From Pseudomonas fluorescens (GTDB taxonomy: Bacteria > Pseudomonadota > Gammaproteobacteria > Pseudomonadales > Pseudomonadaceae), in the NCBI GenBank assembly GCA_902825215.1, contig LR782234.1, positions 3,472,001-3,536,000 of the forward strand: a stretch of DNA of 64,000 nt, in the 5' to 3' direction. Both the position numbers and the translations under genes were made by a program. Positions 50,995 through 59,116 of the stretch are shown here, piece by piece. The notes below the pieces were generated by a model, which saw only the letters and a list, made by a program, of their open reading frames with translations, had not been told where the DNA came from and did not search any database. The stretch's first letter is position 1. Every line of letters begins with the position of its first letter.

Positions 50995-51507
50995 ATGAAC
51001 GCGATGATGAGCAAGGTCAAACATGAATTCATGAAGGTGCTTCCGCCTACCGTCTTCTTCTTCGTTATCTTGCATATAGTCGCGTTGATCCGTTCGCTCA
51101 TGATCAAGGGCTCGGGGGTCGATCTTCCGGTTTCAGCCTCGGTGCTGATCGCATCCCTCATACTTGGGAAATCGGTACTGGTCGCGGATATGCTGCCGTT
51201 CATCAACCGCTTCCCCAATAAACCGCTGATCTGGAACGTCATCTGGAAGACGCTCATGTATGCATGGGTGGCGCTGATCGTCCACTATCTGGAACGGCTT
51301 TACGACTTCTGGAAAGAAGCGCCGAACCTCATGGAAGCGAACTCCCTGCTCTGGGCCTCGATGAACTGGCCGCGTTTTTGGGCGGTGCAGATATTGCTCA
51401 TCACGCTGATATTCATGTATTGCGTCATCGCCGAGTTGGCTCGCGTCATCGGAAAGGATCGGCTAAAGGTGATGTTCGTGGGGCCGCTTGCGCCGATACA
51501 GCGCTAA
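50995..51507 (+). CDS. Hypothetical four-helix membrane protein
   Basis: A 170-residue protein with about four hydrophobic segments (VLPPTVFFFVILHIVALI, ASVLIASLILGKSVLVADML, VIWKTLMYAWVALIVHYLE and FWAVQILLITLIFMYCVIAELAR). AAGGAG lies seven bases before the ATG. It has a short basic N-terminus and no recognised motif. It follows the FadL-like gene by 84 bases on the same strand. Confidence 0.65.
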   Translation: MNAMMSKVKHEFMKVLPPTVFFFVILHIVALIRSLMIKGSGVDLPVSASVLIASLILGKSVLVADMLPFINRFPNKPLIWNVIWKTLMYAWVALIVHYLERLYDFWKEAPNLMEANSLLWASMNWPRFWAVQILLITLIFMYCVIAELARVIGKDRLKVMFVGPLAPIQR

Positions 51508-51628
51508 ATCTCGAACGGCTTACGGCGCATCACTGCTCGACTCCATTAGCGATGGGTGGACGATTGGGGAAGTTACAAGTCGAGCTCGAACGAAGAAATC
51601 GGGCCAACTGTCAGGTGACGAATAGTTA

Positions 51629-51946
51629 TCAGCCTTGCGAGCGCTTTATTGCATCGGCGAGCTGCGCGGCATCACTGCGTAATTTATCGAATCTTTGGTT
51701 CAACTCAACGTGGCCGGGCTTCCAGGAAAACACGCCATCGTCATAACTCTGTCCGAGAACGAGATCATTGAATGAACCCATTCCTCCATAGGCCGATAAC
51801 AAGTAGGTAATCCCGGAATAATCAGAGTCGAGCAGACGTGCCTGTGCCTTTCGCATCCACAGACTCCAATGGGTATCTCCATCGTTTTCAAGCAGAGTTG
51901 CGAGCTGCTCAAGAATGCCGATCAGTTCCTCGGTTTGCGGTCCCAT
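51629..51946 (-). CDS. Small hypothetical protein, DUF6966-like
   Basis: A 105-residue soluble protein. The start MGPQTEELIGILEQLATLL is at 51946. The core SDYSGITYLLSAYGGMGSFNDLVLGQ is very distinctive and I have seen it in small proteins annotated as DUF6966 or hypothetical; this is from memory. The pattern of an N-terminal helical pair followed by a conserved GGMGSFNDL turn is also seen among small immunity-type proteins, but no toxin gene lies beside it. Function unknown. Confidence 0.6.
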   Translation of the reverse strand: MGPQTEELIGILEQLATLLENDGDTHWSLWMRKAQARLLDSDYSGITYLLSAYGGMGSFNDLVLGQSYDDGVFSWKPGHVELNQRFDKLRSDAAQLADAIKRSQG

Positions 51947-51980
51947 TCTATTTATCAACTCCGTCCAATAAGTTTATGGA

Positions 51981-52193
51981 TTATCGACGAGCCCCGGATC
52001 CAGCCGCCGGAACGCTCTGACGCACATAATAATTATCGAATTCACTGCTTTCGACGAACTGGAAGCCATGGCGGATATAAAAGCGATTCGAAGCGCTTTC
52101 TTTGAGAGCTCCAACTTTGATGGGGAGCGCAGCCGCATCCGCCACTTTGAAAATCTGAGTGAGAACGACAGAGCCTATACCCGATCCTTGCGC
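51981..52193 (-). pseudogene. C-terminal fragment of a GNAT acetyltransferase
   Basis: Directly behind the LysR stop codon, and in the same reading frame, 70 codons read QGSGIGSVVLTQIFKVADAA, then LPIKVGALKESASNRFYIRH and GFQFVESSEFDNYYVRQSVP, and end at TAA 51981-51983. QGSGIG is the acetyl-CoA-binding motif A of GNAT proteins, and the rest is the normal GNAT C-terminus. The first half of the gene is missing. It has no start codon of its own and is a truncated pseudogene joined to the LysR gene end. Confidence 0.75.
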
Positions 52194-53069
52194 CTACCCC
52201 CTCAAAACCAACGCCCCATCCACATACCGCCCACACAAAAAGTCCACAAACGCCCTCACCTTCGGCGCCGCCAATCGCCTCGACGTGTGCAGCACCCACA
52301 ACTCTGGCTCTACCCCCGTTACCACGCCCCACTGCACCAACTCCCCCCGCGCCAGTTGCGCCCCGGCAATCGACTGCGGAATCAGCGCTACGCCCGCGCC
52401 GGCAATGGCCGCATCGCGAACCATCAATAACGAGGACAAGCGCATCTTCACAACCGGCTCCAACTCGAGCACGCCATCATCGAGGCGCCAGTGTGTTGGT
52501 TGGAAAGTCGTCGTGACAACGGCTGGCACGGGGCTGATGGTGCCCGGCAACGGTTTCGCCAGATCGGGCGCGGCGACTACCACCAGACGGTCTTTGACGA
52601 AGCAACGGCCGACCAGGCTGCCGTCGGGTTTGGGGTTGACGCGGATGGCGATGTCGAAGCGTTCTTCGATGAGATCGACCTGGCGATCGTCTGCGATGAC
52701 TTCGATTTCGACTTCAGGATAGAGCGCGCAGAACTCGGCGCTGAGGCGGCCCATCGCCAGTTGCGAGAACAGCACGGGGGCGGCGATGCGCAGGCGTCCG
52801 CGCGGTGCCGCGACACCCTCGCGGACGGCGGAAAGGGCTTCGCTCAGCTCGCTCAACGGGCCTTCGGCGCGACCCATCAGCAGTGCGCCGGCCTCGGTAA
52901 GTTTGAGGCCGCGGGCGCTGCGTTCGATGAGTCTGACGCCGAGCTGTTCCTCAAGGTCGGCGATGCGTCGTGACAGGGTCGCCTTGGACGTGCCGCTCGC
53001 CCGGCTCGCCTTGCCGAGCCCTTCATTGGTGGCGATAAGCATGAAATCGATCAGAGCGTTGAGGTTCAT
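52194..53069 (-). CDS. LysR-family regulator
   Basis: A 291-residue LysR protein: helix-turn-helix NLNALIDFMLIATNEGLGKASRASGTSKATLSRRIADLE (residues 2-40), then the effector domain (RLRIAAPVLFSQLAMGRLSAEFCALYPEVEIEV). It is divergent from the NmrA-like gene at 53177, with a dyad CACTT-N8-AAGTG at 53077-53094 between them. LysR/NmrA pairs of this form are common, and the regulator probably controls that gene and itself. The C-terminus ends VDGALVLRG; a GNAT fragment follows the TAG in frame. Confidence 0.9.
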   Translation of the reverse strand: MNLNALIDFMLIATNEGLGKASRASGTSKATLSRRIADLEEQLGVRLIERSARGLKLTEAGALLMGRAEGPLSELSEALSAVREGVAAPRGRLRIAAPVLFSQLAMGRLSAEFCALYPEVEIEVIADDRQVDLIEERFDIAIRVNPKPDGSLVGRCFVKDRLVVVAAPDLAKPLPGTISPVPAVVTTTFQPTHWRLDDGVLELEPVVKMRLSSLLMVRDAAIAGAGVALIPQSIAGAQLARGELVQWGVVTGVEPELWVLHTSRRLAAPKVRAFVDFLCGRYVDGALVLRG

Positions 53070-53076
53070 GGTGTTC

Positions 53077-53094
53077 CACTTTTGAAACGAAGTG
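53077..53094. promoter_or_regulatory. Candidate LysR operator
   Basis: CACTT-N8-AAGTG is a five-base dyad eight bases upstream of the LysR start and about 80 bases upstream of the NmrA-like start. Position and dyad symmetry fit a LysR-type recognition site serving both divergent promoters. Not tested. Confidence 0.45.
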
Positions 53095-53176
53095 TCCGCA
53101 TATTGGTATCTGCGCTTTATCGGCGCAACACCTTATCTTCTGCTCATCGACAGATTCTTAACGCAGGAGATTGAAC

Positions 53177-54046
53177 ATGAGCATTCTGGTTATCGGTGCC
53201 ACGGGCACCATTGGTTCATTGGTTACCGCGGGCCTTATTGAAGCGGGCGCCGAGGTCCACGCCCTGGTGCGCCAGGCGGGCAAGCGCGAGTTCCCGGCGG
53301 GCGTGACGGAAGTGGTCGCCGACCTCACCGACGTGCCGTCGATGCGCGCAGCATTGGCACCGGTGCGTACCCTGTTTCTGCTGAATGCGGTGACGCCCGA
53401 TGAGGTCACGCAAGCGCTGATCACGCTGAACCTCGCTCGGGAAGCGGGGATCGAACGCATCGTTTATCTCTCGGTGATTCATGCCGACCGCTTCACCAAT
53501 GTGCCGCACTTCACCGGCAAATGGGCCGTTGAACGGATGATCGAAAGCCTTGACCTGCCGGCGACGATCCTGCGCCCGGCCTACTTCATGCAGAACGATC
53601 TGATGGTGCAGCAGACCATCGAGAACTACGCCCTCTACCCGATGCCCATCGGTTCGGCGGGCGTCGCGATGATCGACGCCCGGGACATCGCCGACGTCGC
53701 TGTCGCCGAGTTGCTGCGCCGCGATCAGGCACCCGCGGCGCTGGAGCGTATTGCGCTGGAATTGGTCGGGCCACGCCCGCTCACCGGCGAATCGGTAGCG
53801 CAGGTGTGGAGTTCGGCACTGGGTCGCCAGATCACTTACGGCGGCGACGATGTGGCCGCGTTCGAGGCGCAACTCGCTACCTACGGCCCCGCGTGGCTGG
53901 CGTATGACATGCGCTTGATGATGACGGGGATTCAGGCATTCGGCATGCGGGCGAGCGAAGGCGCTGAACGCCGACTGGAGTCGATCATCGGCCGCCCGTT
54001 GCGCACGTATGAAGATTTCGTGCGGGAGACGGTTGCCGGGGCTTAA
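53177..54046 (+). CDS. NmrA-like NAD(P)-binding protein
   Basis: A 289-residue atypical SDR. It opens MSILVIGATGTIGSLVTAGL (GxxGxxG site), followed by VHALVRQAGKREFP (the basic residues that suggest NADP), and contains IERIVYLSVIHADR and PATILRPAYFMQND, as in NmrA/TMR-type proteins. The catalytic YxxxK is not evident, so it may be a redox sensor or a quinone reductase-like enzyme. ATG at 53177 has GCAGGAGA upstream; a TTG two codons earlier is less likely. It is divergent from the LysR gene. Confidence 0.85.
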   Translation: MSILVIGATGTIGSLVTAGLIEAGAEVHALVRQAGKREFPAGVTEVVADLTDVPSMRAALAPVRTLFLLNAVTPDEVTQALITLNLAREAGIERIVYLSVIHADRFTNVPHFTGKWAVERMIESLDLPATILRPAYFMQNDLMVQQTIENYALYPMPIGSAGVAMIDARDIADVAVAELLRRDQAPAALERIALELVGPRPLTGESVAQVWSSALGRQITYGGDDVAAFEAQLATYGPAWLAYDMRLMMTGIQAFGMRASEGAERRLESIIGRPLRTYEDFVRETVAGA

Positions 54047-54056
54047 CCATTAACGA

Positions 54057-54086
54057 CGGGGCAGGTTCGGCACCAGCCTTGCCCCG
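54057..54086. terminator. Hairpin between NmrA-like and TetR genes
   Basis: CGGGGCA (54057-54063) pairs with TGCCCCG (54080-54086), extendable inward by GG/CC past a bulged T. It lies between convergent genes. No T-run. Confidence 0.45.
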
Positions 54087-54101
54087 ACGTGAAGCGTCTG
54101 T

Positions 54102-54674
54102 TCACTCGGTGACGAGAGCGATCAACCCCGCCTCGACATAACTGCCGACCAACTCATCAAACAACCCAATATCCCCCCGACTGCGCGCAATCAATTGCGC
54201 ACCGGCCACCGCCGCGTAAATCGCCCGGGCACGCGCCTTACAGCGTTCTTCATCCGCCGAACCAGCGCTGACCAACACCTCGGTCAGCCACTCGATATTC
54301 GCCTCGGCAAATCGCTTGACCTGCGCTTTGACTTCGTCCGGCAGGTCCTGATATTCGGCGGCCATGAAGCTCGCCAGGCATAACCTGTTGCCGCTTTCCA
54401 GCGAGGTGCGAAAGATTGATGGATACAGCGTCAGGCAGCGCTGCGCATCGGGATTGGCCTGGCGAATGCCTTCGAGCACTTGCGCCGCGTCCTGCCAATA
54501 GCGCTCGGCGACGGCTGCGCCCAGATCGGCCTTGCTCGGGAAGTGGTAGTAGATGCTGGCGTTCTTGATGCCCACCACTTCGCCGATGCTGCGGAAATTG
54601 ATGCCGCTGTAGCCATGCAGCTGTGCGGCGGTTTTAGCCGCCTCAAGTATCGCTTCGCGCGCGTTCACACTCAC
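54102..54674 (-). CDS. TetR/AcrR-family regulator
   Basis: A 190-residue TetR protein. The helix-turn-helix (NAREAILEAAKTAAQLHGYSGINFRSIGEVVGIKNASIYYHFPSKADLG) occupies residues 3-50; the C-terminal dimer/ligand domain follows. No ATG fits the start: GTG at 54674 is chosen because GAGGA lies eight bases upstream. It is divergent from the GST gene at 54815, and two similar palindromes lie in the 140-base gap, so it probably represses both itself and the GST. Confidence 0.88.
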   Translation of the reverse strand: MSVNAREAILEAAKTAAQLHGYSGINFRSIGEVVGIKNASIYYHFPSKADLGAAVAERYWQDAAQVLEGIRQANPDAQRCLTLYPSIFRTSLESGNRLCLASFMAAEYQDLPDEVKAQVKRFAEANIEWLTEVLVSAGSADEERCKARARAIYAAVAGAQLIARSRGDIGLFDELVGSYVEAGLIALVTE

Positions 54675-54728
54675 TTCTAATGTCCTCAATGCGTTCGATC
54701 ATGGCGTGGAGTGTACGCTCAGAACGAT

Positions 54729-54748
54729 TACCTGCCAATTGGAAGGTA
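54729..54748. promoter_or_regulatory. Candidate TetR operator 1
   Basis: TACCTGCCAATTGGAAGGTA is a 20-base palindrome with one mismatched pair, directly upstream of TTGACA (54753-54758), a plausible -35 for the GST gene (CAATCT at 54776 would be a weak -10). The TACCTnCC half-site recurs in operator 2. Confidence 0.6.
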
Positions 54749-54784
54749 GGGCTTGACACCCAGCAAAACTGGCCGCAATCTACA

Positions 54785-54806
54785 ACCTACCAAATGACAG
54801 GCAGGT
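54785..54806. promoter_or_regulatory. Candidate TetR operator 2
   Basis: ACCTACC-N8-GGCAGGT repeats the ACCTnCC half-site of operator 1 but with an eight-base rather than a four-base centre. It ends eight bases before the GST start, overlapping its ribosome-binding region. Shared half-sites suggest one regulator, probably the TetR protein, though the different spacing is odd. Confidence 0.5.
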
Positions 54807-54814
54807 AACCCGAA

Positions 54815-55516
54815 ATGACTTATTCCAGTGCTGTGATCGACCCTTCTTCGCTACCGATGATGAAAATTCACGACTGGTACAACGGCCCCTACCCGGCCCG
54901 TGTGCGCATTGCGCTGGCAGAAAAATCGCTGCTGTCGCGCATCGAGTTCGTGTCGGTCAACCTGTGGACCGGCGAGCACAAGCAAGCTGAATTCCTGCGC
55001 CTCAACTACTCCGGCACGCTGCCGTTGCTGGAGTTGCAGGATGGCACGCTGATCGCCGAGTGCACGGCGATCACTCAGTACCTCGACAGCCTCGATGACA
55101 ACCCGACGCTCACCGGTCGCACGCCGGTGGAAAAAGGCCTGATCCACATGATGACCAAACGCGCCGAGATCGAATTTCTCGATGCGGTCAGCGTGTACTT
55201 CCACCACGCAACACCGGGCCTCGGCCCAGAGGTCGAGCTGTATCAGAACGCCGAGTGGGGCCTGCGCATGCGCGACAAGGCCGTGCGCGGCATGCACTAC
55301 TTCGATAACGTTCTGCGCGATCAGCCTTATGTCGCCGGCGAGGATTTTTCCATGGCCGACATTGCCGTGCTGGGCGGGATGATTTTCGCGGCGCTGGTTG
55401 AACTGCCGGTGCCCGACGAATGTGTGGCGTTGAAGGCCTGGCATGCGCGGGTGCAGGAACGGCCAAGCGTGCAGCAATGGCGGGCAATGGTTGTGCAGGG
55501 GGATGCGCAACGCTGA
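54815..55516 (+). CDS. Glutathione S-transferase family protein
   Basis: A 233-residue GST. The thioredoxin-like domain starts KIHDWYNGPYPARVRIALAEKSL with the SIALAEK-like helix and contains the cis-Pro region YSGTLPLLELQDGTLIAECTAITQYLD. The C-terminal helical domain has YVAGEDFSMADIAVLGGM (the N-capping and hydrophobic-staple motif). The first 15 residues are an extension before the fold; a Met at residue 15 or 16 is an alternative start, but AGGTAA before 54815 supports the longer form. It is divergent from the TetR regulator, suggesting xenobiotic- or electrophile-induced expression. Confidence 0.88.
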   Translation: MTYSSAVIDPSSLPMMKIHDWYNGPYPARVRIALAEKSLLSRIEFVSVNLWTGEHKQAEFLRLNYSGTLPLLELQDGTLIAECTAITQYLDSLDDNPTLTGRTPVEKGLIHMMTKRAEIEFLDAVSVYFHHATPGLGPEVELYQNAEWGLRMRDKAVRGMHYFDNVLRDQPYVAGEDFSMADIAVLGGMIFAALVELPVPDECVALKAWHARVQERPSVQQWRAMVVQGDAQR

Positions 55517-55528
55517 CAAACCGGGAGT

Positions 55529-55552
55529 TGCCGCCCCGGTATCGGGGCGGCA
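55529..55552. terminator. Strong bidirectional hairpin terminator
   Basis: TGCCGCCCCG (55529-55538) and its exact complement (55543-55552) enclose GTAT: ten base pairs, nine of them GC. It lies in the short gap between the convergent GST and cyclophilin-like genes. There is no long T-run on either strand. Confidence 0.7.
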
Positions 55553-55556
55553 TCGA

Positions 55557-56072
55557 TCAATCCTCGGCTTGCAAAGTGACGCTGAACTTCCCGTCCATTG
55601 CCGCAAGCTGCTCAAGCCCTGAGACAAAGCGGCCCAAGTGCACCAGCTCGCTGGAACTCTGGAATTCGCGGTAGTACACCACCAGATTGCCCCATGGCGC
55701 ATACAGCGCAAAATCGCCGACGGCGGGTTTCAATCCGAACGGCGCGGCGCTCGTCCTAAGCTTGCGCGGAGGATAGGCAATCTTCTCGACCCGGTTGTAA
55801 TCGCTGAACTGCAACGTCATCGGCAACATCGACATCAGGTCGCGCGTAACCGTGTTGTCGTTCAATTCCACCACGGCCTCACCCCCGGCAAATCCGAGCT
55901 TGAGTCTAGGCAATGCATGAGGCATGGAAGACTCCTTTGTGCTTGCAACGGATTGCTCCGCAGGCGGGTCAAGCGCTGCGCCTTGCGCCATGAGCGAGAG
56001 AGTCAGCGCAGCACAGGCCAGCATGGCCGCAAGATTACGCCACCCGGTGGTCCGGGCCCTGCGTTCAATCAT
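55557..56072 (-). CDS. Cyclophilin-like fold exported protein
   Basis: A 171-residue protein. The start at 56072 has GGGAGGAA upstream and gives a signal peptide (IERRARTTGWRNLAAMLACAALTLSLMAQGA). The mature core reads LKLGFAGGEAVVELNDNTVTRDLMSMLPMTLQFSDYN and PAVGDFALYAPWGNLVVYYREF, the cyclophilin-like domain family (small proteins with a peptidyl-prolyl-isomerase-like barrel but without the catalytic Arg). It is divergent from the molybdenum hydroxylase operon by 316 bases that show nothing recognisable. Its function is unknown. Confidence 0.78.
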   Translation of the reverse strand: MIERRARTTGWRNLAAMLACAALTLSLMAQGAALDPPAEQSVASTKESSMPHALPRLKLGFAGGEAVVELNDNTVTRDLMSMLPMTLQFSDYNRVEKIAYPPRKLRTSAAPFGLKPAVGDFALYAPWGNLVVYYREFQSSSELVHLGRFVSGLEQLAAMDGKFSVTLQAED

Positions 56073-56388
56073 GTCGAAATTCCTCCCACTGATCGCTCTG
56101 CACTTTTTGCCCGTTACGCCGTAACAGTTCGACACATTCTCACGACCCATTGCCCTCCTCTCTAGCGCAATCCTCTTGAATGCTTGCCTGATCCTCTGGA
56201 CTTGCTCCGCCGTGGATACCCAACGCACGCGCGAGGCCATAGAGTCCGATCAACAAGCGCAACCGCGCCAGGACGCACGCGAGGCGGATTTCACAGCGCG
56301 CCAGCCTCAGCGAAAAACACGCTCACGCGGCGCTGCGCCCGATGCTTATAAAAACTGCACGTCAACCGATGATCAGGCGGGTGAACCC

Positions 56389-56844
56389 ATGGAACTACGA
56401 ATCAACCAAAAGACCGTTCAGGTCGATGCCGACGCCGACACGCCCTTGCTCTGGGTGCTGCGCGATGACCTCGGCATGACCGGCACCAAGTATGGCTGCG
56501 GCCTGGCCCAGTGCGGCGCCTGCTCGGTGCTGGTCGACGGCAATGTGGTGCGCTCGTGCGTCACGCCGGTGGCCGGTGTGGTTGGCCGCGACATCACCAC
56601 CATTGAGGCCATCGAGTCCGATGAGGTAGGCAAGCGTGTGGTCGCGACCTGGGTCGAGCTGCAAGTGGCGCAGTGCGGTTATTGCCAGTCCGGCCAGGTC
56701 ATGGCCGCGACCGCGCTGCTCAAGCACAACCCCGCGCCGAGCGATGCGCAGATCGAAGCGGCGATGGTCAATCTGTGTCGCTGCGGCACTTACAACGCCA
56801 TTCATGCCGCGGTGCATGAACTGGCTGGCAAGAGGGACGCCTGA
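56389..56844 (+). CDS. 2Fe-2S subunit of a molybdenum hydroxylase (IorA-like)
   Basis: A 151-residue protein with the two iron-sulfur domains of the xanthine oxidase family: plant-type CGLAQCGAC..C (GCGLAQCGACSVLVDGN, then RSCVTPV) and the helical domain CGYCQSGQ..CRCG. It has no signal peptide and would cross the membrane with the Tat-exported Mo subunit. The start has GGCGGGTGA just upstream. Its stop overlaps the next start (TGATG). With the downstream Mo subunit and cytochrome c it forms an IorAB- or aldehyde-oxidoreductase-like complex. Confidence 0.92.
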   Translation: MELRINQKTVQVDADADTPLLWVLRDDLGMTGTKYGCGLAQCGACSVLVDGNVVRSCVTPVAGVVGRDITTIEAIESDEVGKRVVATWVELQVAQCGYCQSGQVMAATALLKHNPAPSDAQIEAAMVNLCRCGTYNAIHAAVHELAGKRDA

Positions 56845-59099
56845 TGAAAGTTTCCAGCGAAACCACTGCACAATCCTCGTTGCCTGACCTGACGACGCCG
56901 ATCAACCTTTCCCGCCGCCGCTTTCTCACCGGCACCGCCGTCGGTGCGCTGGTGCTGGGCTTCGGTCTGCCACTCGGCGCGCCCCGGGCGTTTGCTGCTG
57001 CAGCGGCTGCCACGACCAGCGAACGCGGTACGCAGGTGCCGGCATTTCTGGAAATTCGCCCGGACAACCGCGTGCGCCTGATGTGCCCGTTCATGGAAGG
57101 TGGCCAAGGCACCTTCACGGCGATGGCGCAGATTGTCGGCGAAGAACTGGACGCCGATCCGGCGACGTTCCTGGTCGAAGCCGCGCCGCCCGGCGAAGCG
57201 TATGTGGTGATGGACAATGGCATGCGCATCACCGGTGGCAGCATGTCGGTGCGCATGAGCTATCCGGTGATGCGCCGGCTCGGCGCCCTCGCCCGCGCCA
57301 TGCTCTTGCAAGCGGGCGCCGAACGGCTCGGCGTGTCGGTGAGCGAACTGAGCACCGAACCGGGCAAAGTGCTGCACGCCGCATCCGGCCGCTCGCTGAC
57401 TTACGGTGAGTTGGCCGAACGCGCCATGGACCTGCCAGTGCCCGATCCGGTCAGCGTCAAGCTGCGCGATCCAAGCCAGTTCCGCTGGATCGGCAAGCCG
57501 GTCAAGCGCATCGACGCTTACGACAAGTCCACCGGCAAGGCGCTCTACTGCATCGATCTGAAGGTCGACGACATGCTCCACGCCGCCGTTCAGCACGCGC
57601 CGCGTCTGGGCATGACCGTGGGCAGTCTGCGCAACGAAGAGCAGGTCAAGGCGATGAAAGGGGTGCATTCGGTACACCGCCTGCCCGGCGCCGTGGCGGT
57701 GCTCGCCGAGCGTTGGTGGCACGCCAAACGCGCGGTCGAGGCGATCCAGGTCGACTGGCAGGAACCGGGTGCCGACAGCCCGGTCCGCGTCATGCCGGCG
57801 GACTTTTCCAGCGATGCGTATTTCAAGCGTCTGGCGGCGGAAAAAGGCCCGGCCCGTGACGATGAAAACGAGGGTGACGTGGCCGCGAGTCTGGCCAACG
57901 CGAAAACCCGCATCGATGCGACGTATCACAACCAGTACCTCAATCACGCGCAACTCGAACCGCCGTCGGCGCTGGCGCGTTTCAATGCCGATGGCTCGCT
58001 GGAAGTCTGGTTGCCGAATCAGGCACCTGACTTGTATCGCGCCGACATCGCCAAACGCACCGGTCTCGAACCTGGAAAAATCACCTTGCACTCGCCGCTG
58101 TTGGGTGGGTTCTTCGGTCGGCATTTTCTCTACGACTCGGCCAGTCCGTACCCGCAGGCCATCGCGCTGGCGAAGGCGGTCGGACGGCCGGTCAAACTGA
58201 TCTGGAGCCGCGAAGAGGAATTCCTGCGTGACGTGCTGCGTCCGGTGGCGGCGGTCAACTTCCGCGGTGCGTTGGATAACGACGGCTGGCCGTTGGCAAT
58301 CGAAGCCGTTAGCGCCACCGAAGGCCCCACCGAAGCCATCGCCGGCAAGCAAGGCGAAAAGCTTGATCCGACGGCGCTGGAAGGCTTGTCCGGCAAGTCC
58401 TATGCGATCGCCAACAAGCGCATCGCGCAGATCTACGTCAAAGGCCCGGCCATGCTCGGTTACTGGCGTTCGGTGGGCAATTCGCTCAATGACTTTTTCT
58501 ATGAATCGTTCCTCGACGAACTGGCTGACAAGGGCGGCAAGGACCCATTCGATCTGCGCCTGCATCTGCTGCGTGACAATGCTCGGCTGACCACCCTGTT
58601 GCAAGCGGTGGCCGAGTTGTCGGGCGGCTGGAAACGCGGACCGTTTACTGCCGAGGATGGCAGCCGGCGTGCGCGCGGTGTGGCGATGGCATCGCCTTTC
58701 GGCACCGAGACGGCCGTGATTGCCGAAGTGTCGATCGAAAATGGCCAGGTCAAGGTGCACGACATCTGGCAGGCGATCGACCCCGGCAGCATCGTCAATC
58801 CGGCGATTGTCGAGGCGCAGGTCAATGGCGCCGTGGCGCTGGGACTGTCGCAGACGCTGGTCGAAGAAGCCGTGTGGCTCGATGGCAAACCGCGCGCGCG
58901 CAATTACGACCTGTACCCGATCCTGGCGCCTGCGCGCATGGCCAGGGTCCATGTGCGTGTGGTCGAGAGCGGGGAAAAAATGGGCGGCATCGGTGAACCG
59001 CCACTGCCGGCCGTCGCGCCCGCCGTGGCCAACGCGGTGGCCGCACTGACCGGGCAGCGAATTCGCAGCCTGCCCATGAGCCGCCACACTTTCGCCTGA
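56844..59099 (+). CDS. Molybdopterin-binding subunit of xanthine-dehydrogenase family (IorB-like)
   Basis: A 751-residue Mo subunit. A twin-arginine signal (NLSRRRFLTGTAVGALVLGFGL) starts at about residue 26. The molybdopterin-binding blocks include CPFMEGGQGTFTAMAQIVGEELD, GGSMSVRMSYPVMR, LLGGFFGRHFLYDS and GYWRSVGNSLNDFFYESFLDELA; the C-terminal block ends [26 protein letters not shown], including the catalytic Glu (GIGEPP). The single-chain length suits isoquinoline 1-oxidoreductase beta. The substrate (an N-heterocycle or aldehyde) cannot be told. Electrons presumably pass via 2Fe-2S to the cytochrome encoded next. Confidence 0.92.
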   Translation: MKVSSETTAQSSLPDLTTPINLSRRRFLTGTAVGALVLGFGLPLGAPRAFAAAAAATTSERGTQVPAFLEIRPDNRVRLMCPFMEGGQGTFTAMAQIVGEELDADPATFLVEAAPPGEAYVVMDNGMRITGGSMSVRMSYPVMRRLGALARAMLLQAGAERLGVSVSELSTEPGKVLHAASGRSLTYGELAERAMDLPVPDPVSVKLRDPSQFRWIGKPVKRIDAYDKSTGKALYCIDLKVDDMLHAAVQHAPRLGMTVGSLRNEEQVKAMKGVHSVHRLPGAVAVLAERWWHAKRAVEAIQVDWQEPGADSPVRVMPADFSSDAYFKRLAAEKGPARDDENEGDVAASLANAKTRIDATYHNQYLNHAQLEPPSALARFNADGSLEVWLPNQAPDLYRADIAKRTGLEPGKITLHSPLLGGFFGRHFLYDSASPYPQAIALAKAVGRPVKLIWSREEEFLRDVLRPVAAVNFRGALDNDGWPLAIEAVSATEGPTEAIAGKQGEKLDPTALEGLSGKSYAIANKRIAQIYVKGPAMLGYWRSVGNSLNDFFYESFLDELADKGGKDPFDLRLHLLRDNARLTTLLQAVAELSGGWKRGPFTAEDGSRRARGVAMASPFGTETAVIAEVSIENGQVKVHDIWQAIDPGSIVNPAIVEAQVNGAVALGLSQTLVEEAVWLDGKPRARNYDLYPILAPARMARVHVRVVESGEKMGGIGEPPLPAVAPAVANAVAALTGQRIRSLPMSRHTFA

Positions 59100-59116
59100 T
59101 CAGCGCCGGAGCGTTT

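Noticed and set aside
56802..59087. A 761-codon minus-strand frame across the Mo subunit gene
   Set aside because: A shadow of the real gene; rich in His, Arg and Gln with no recognisable motif.
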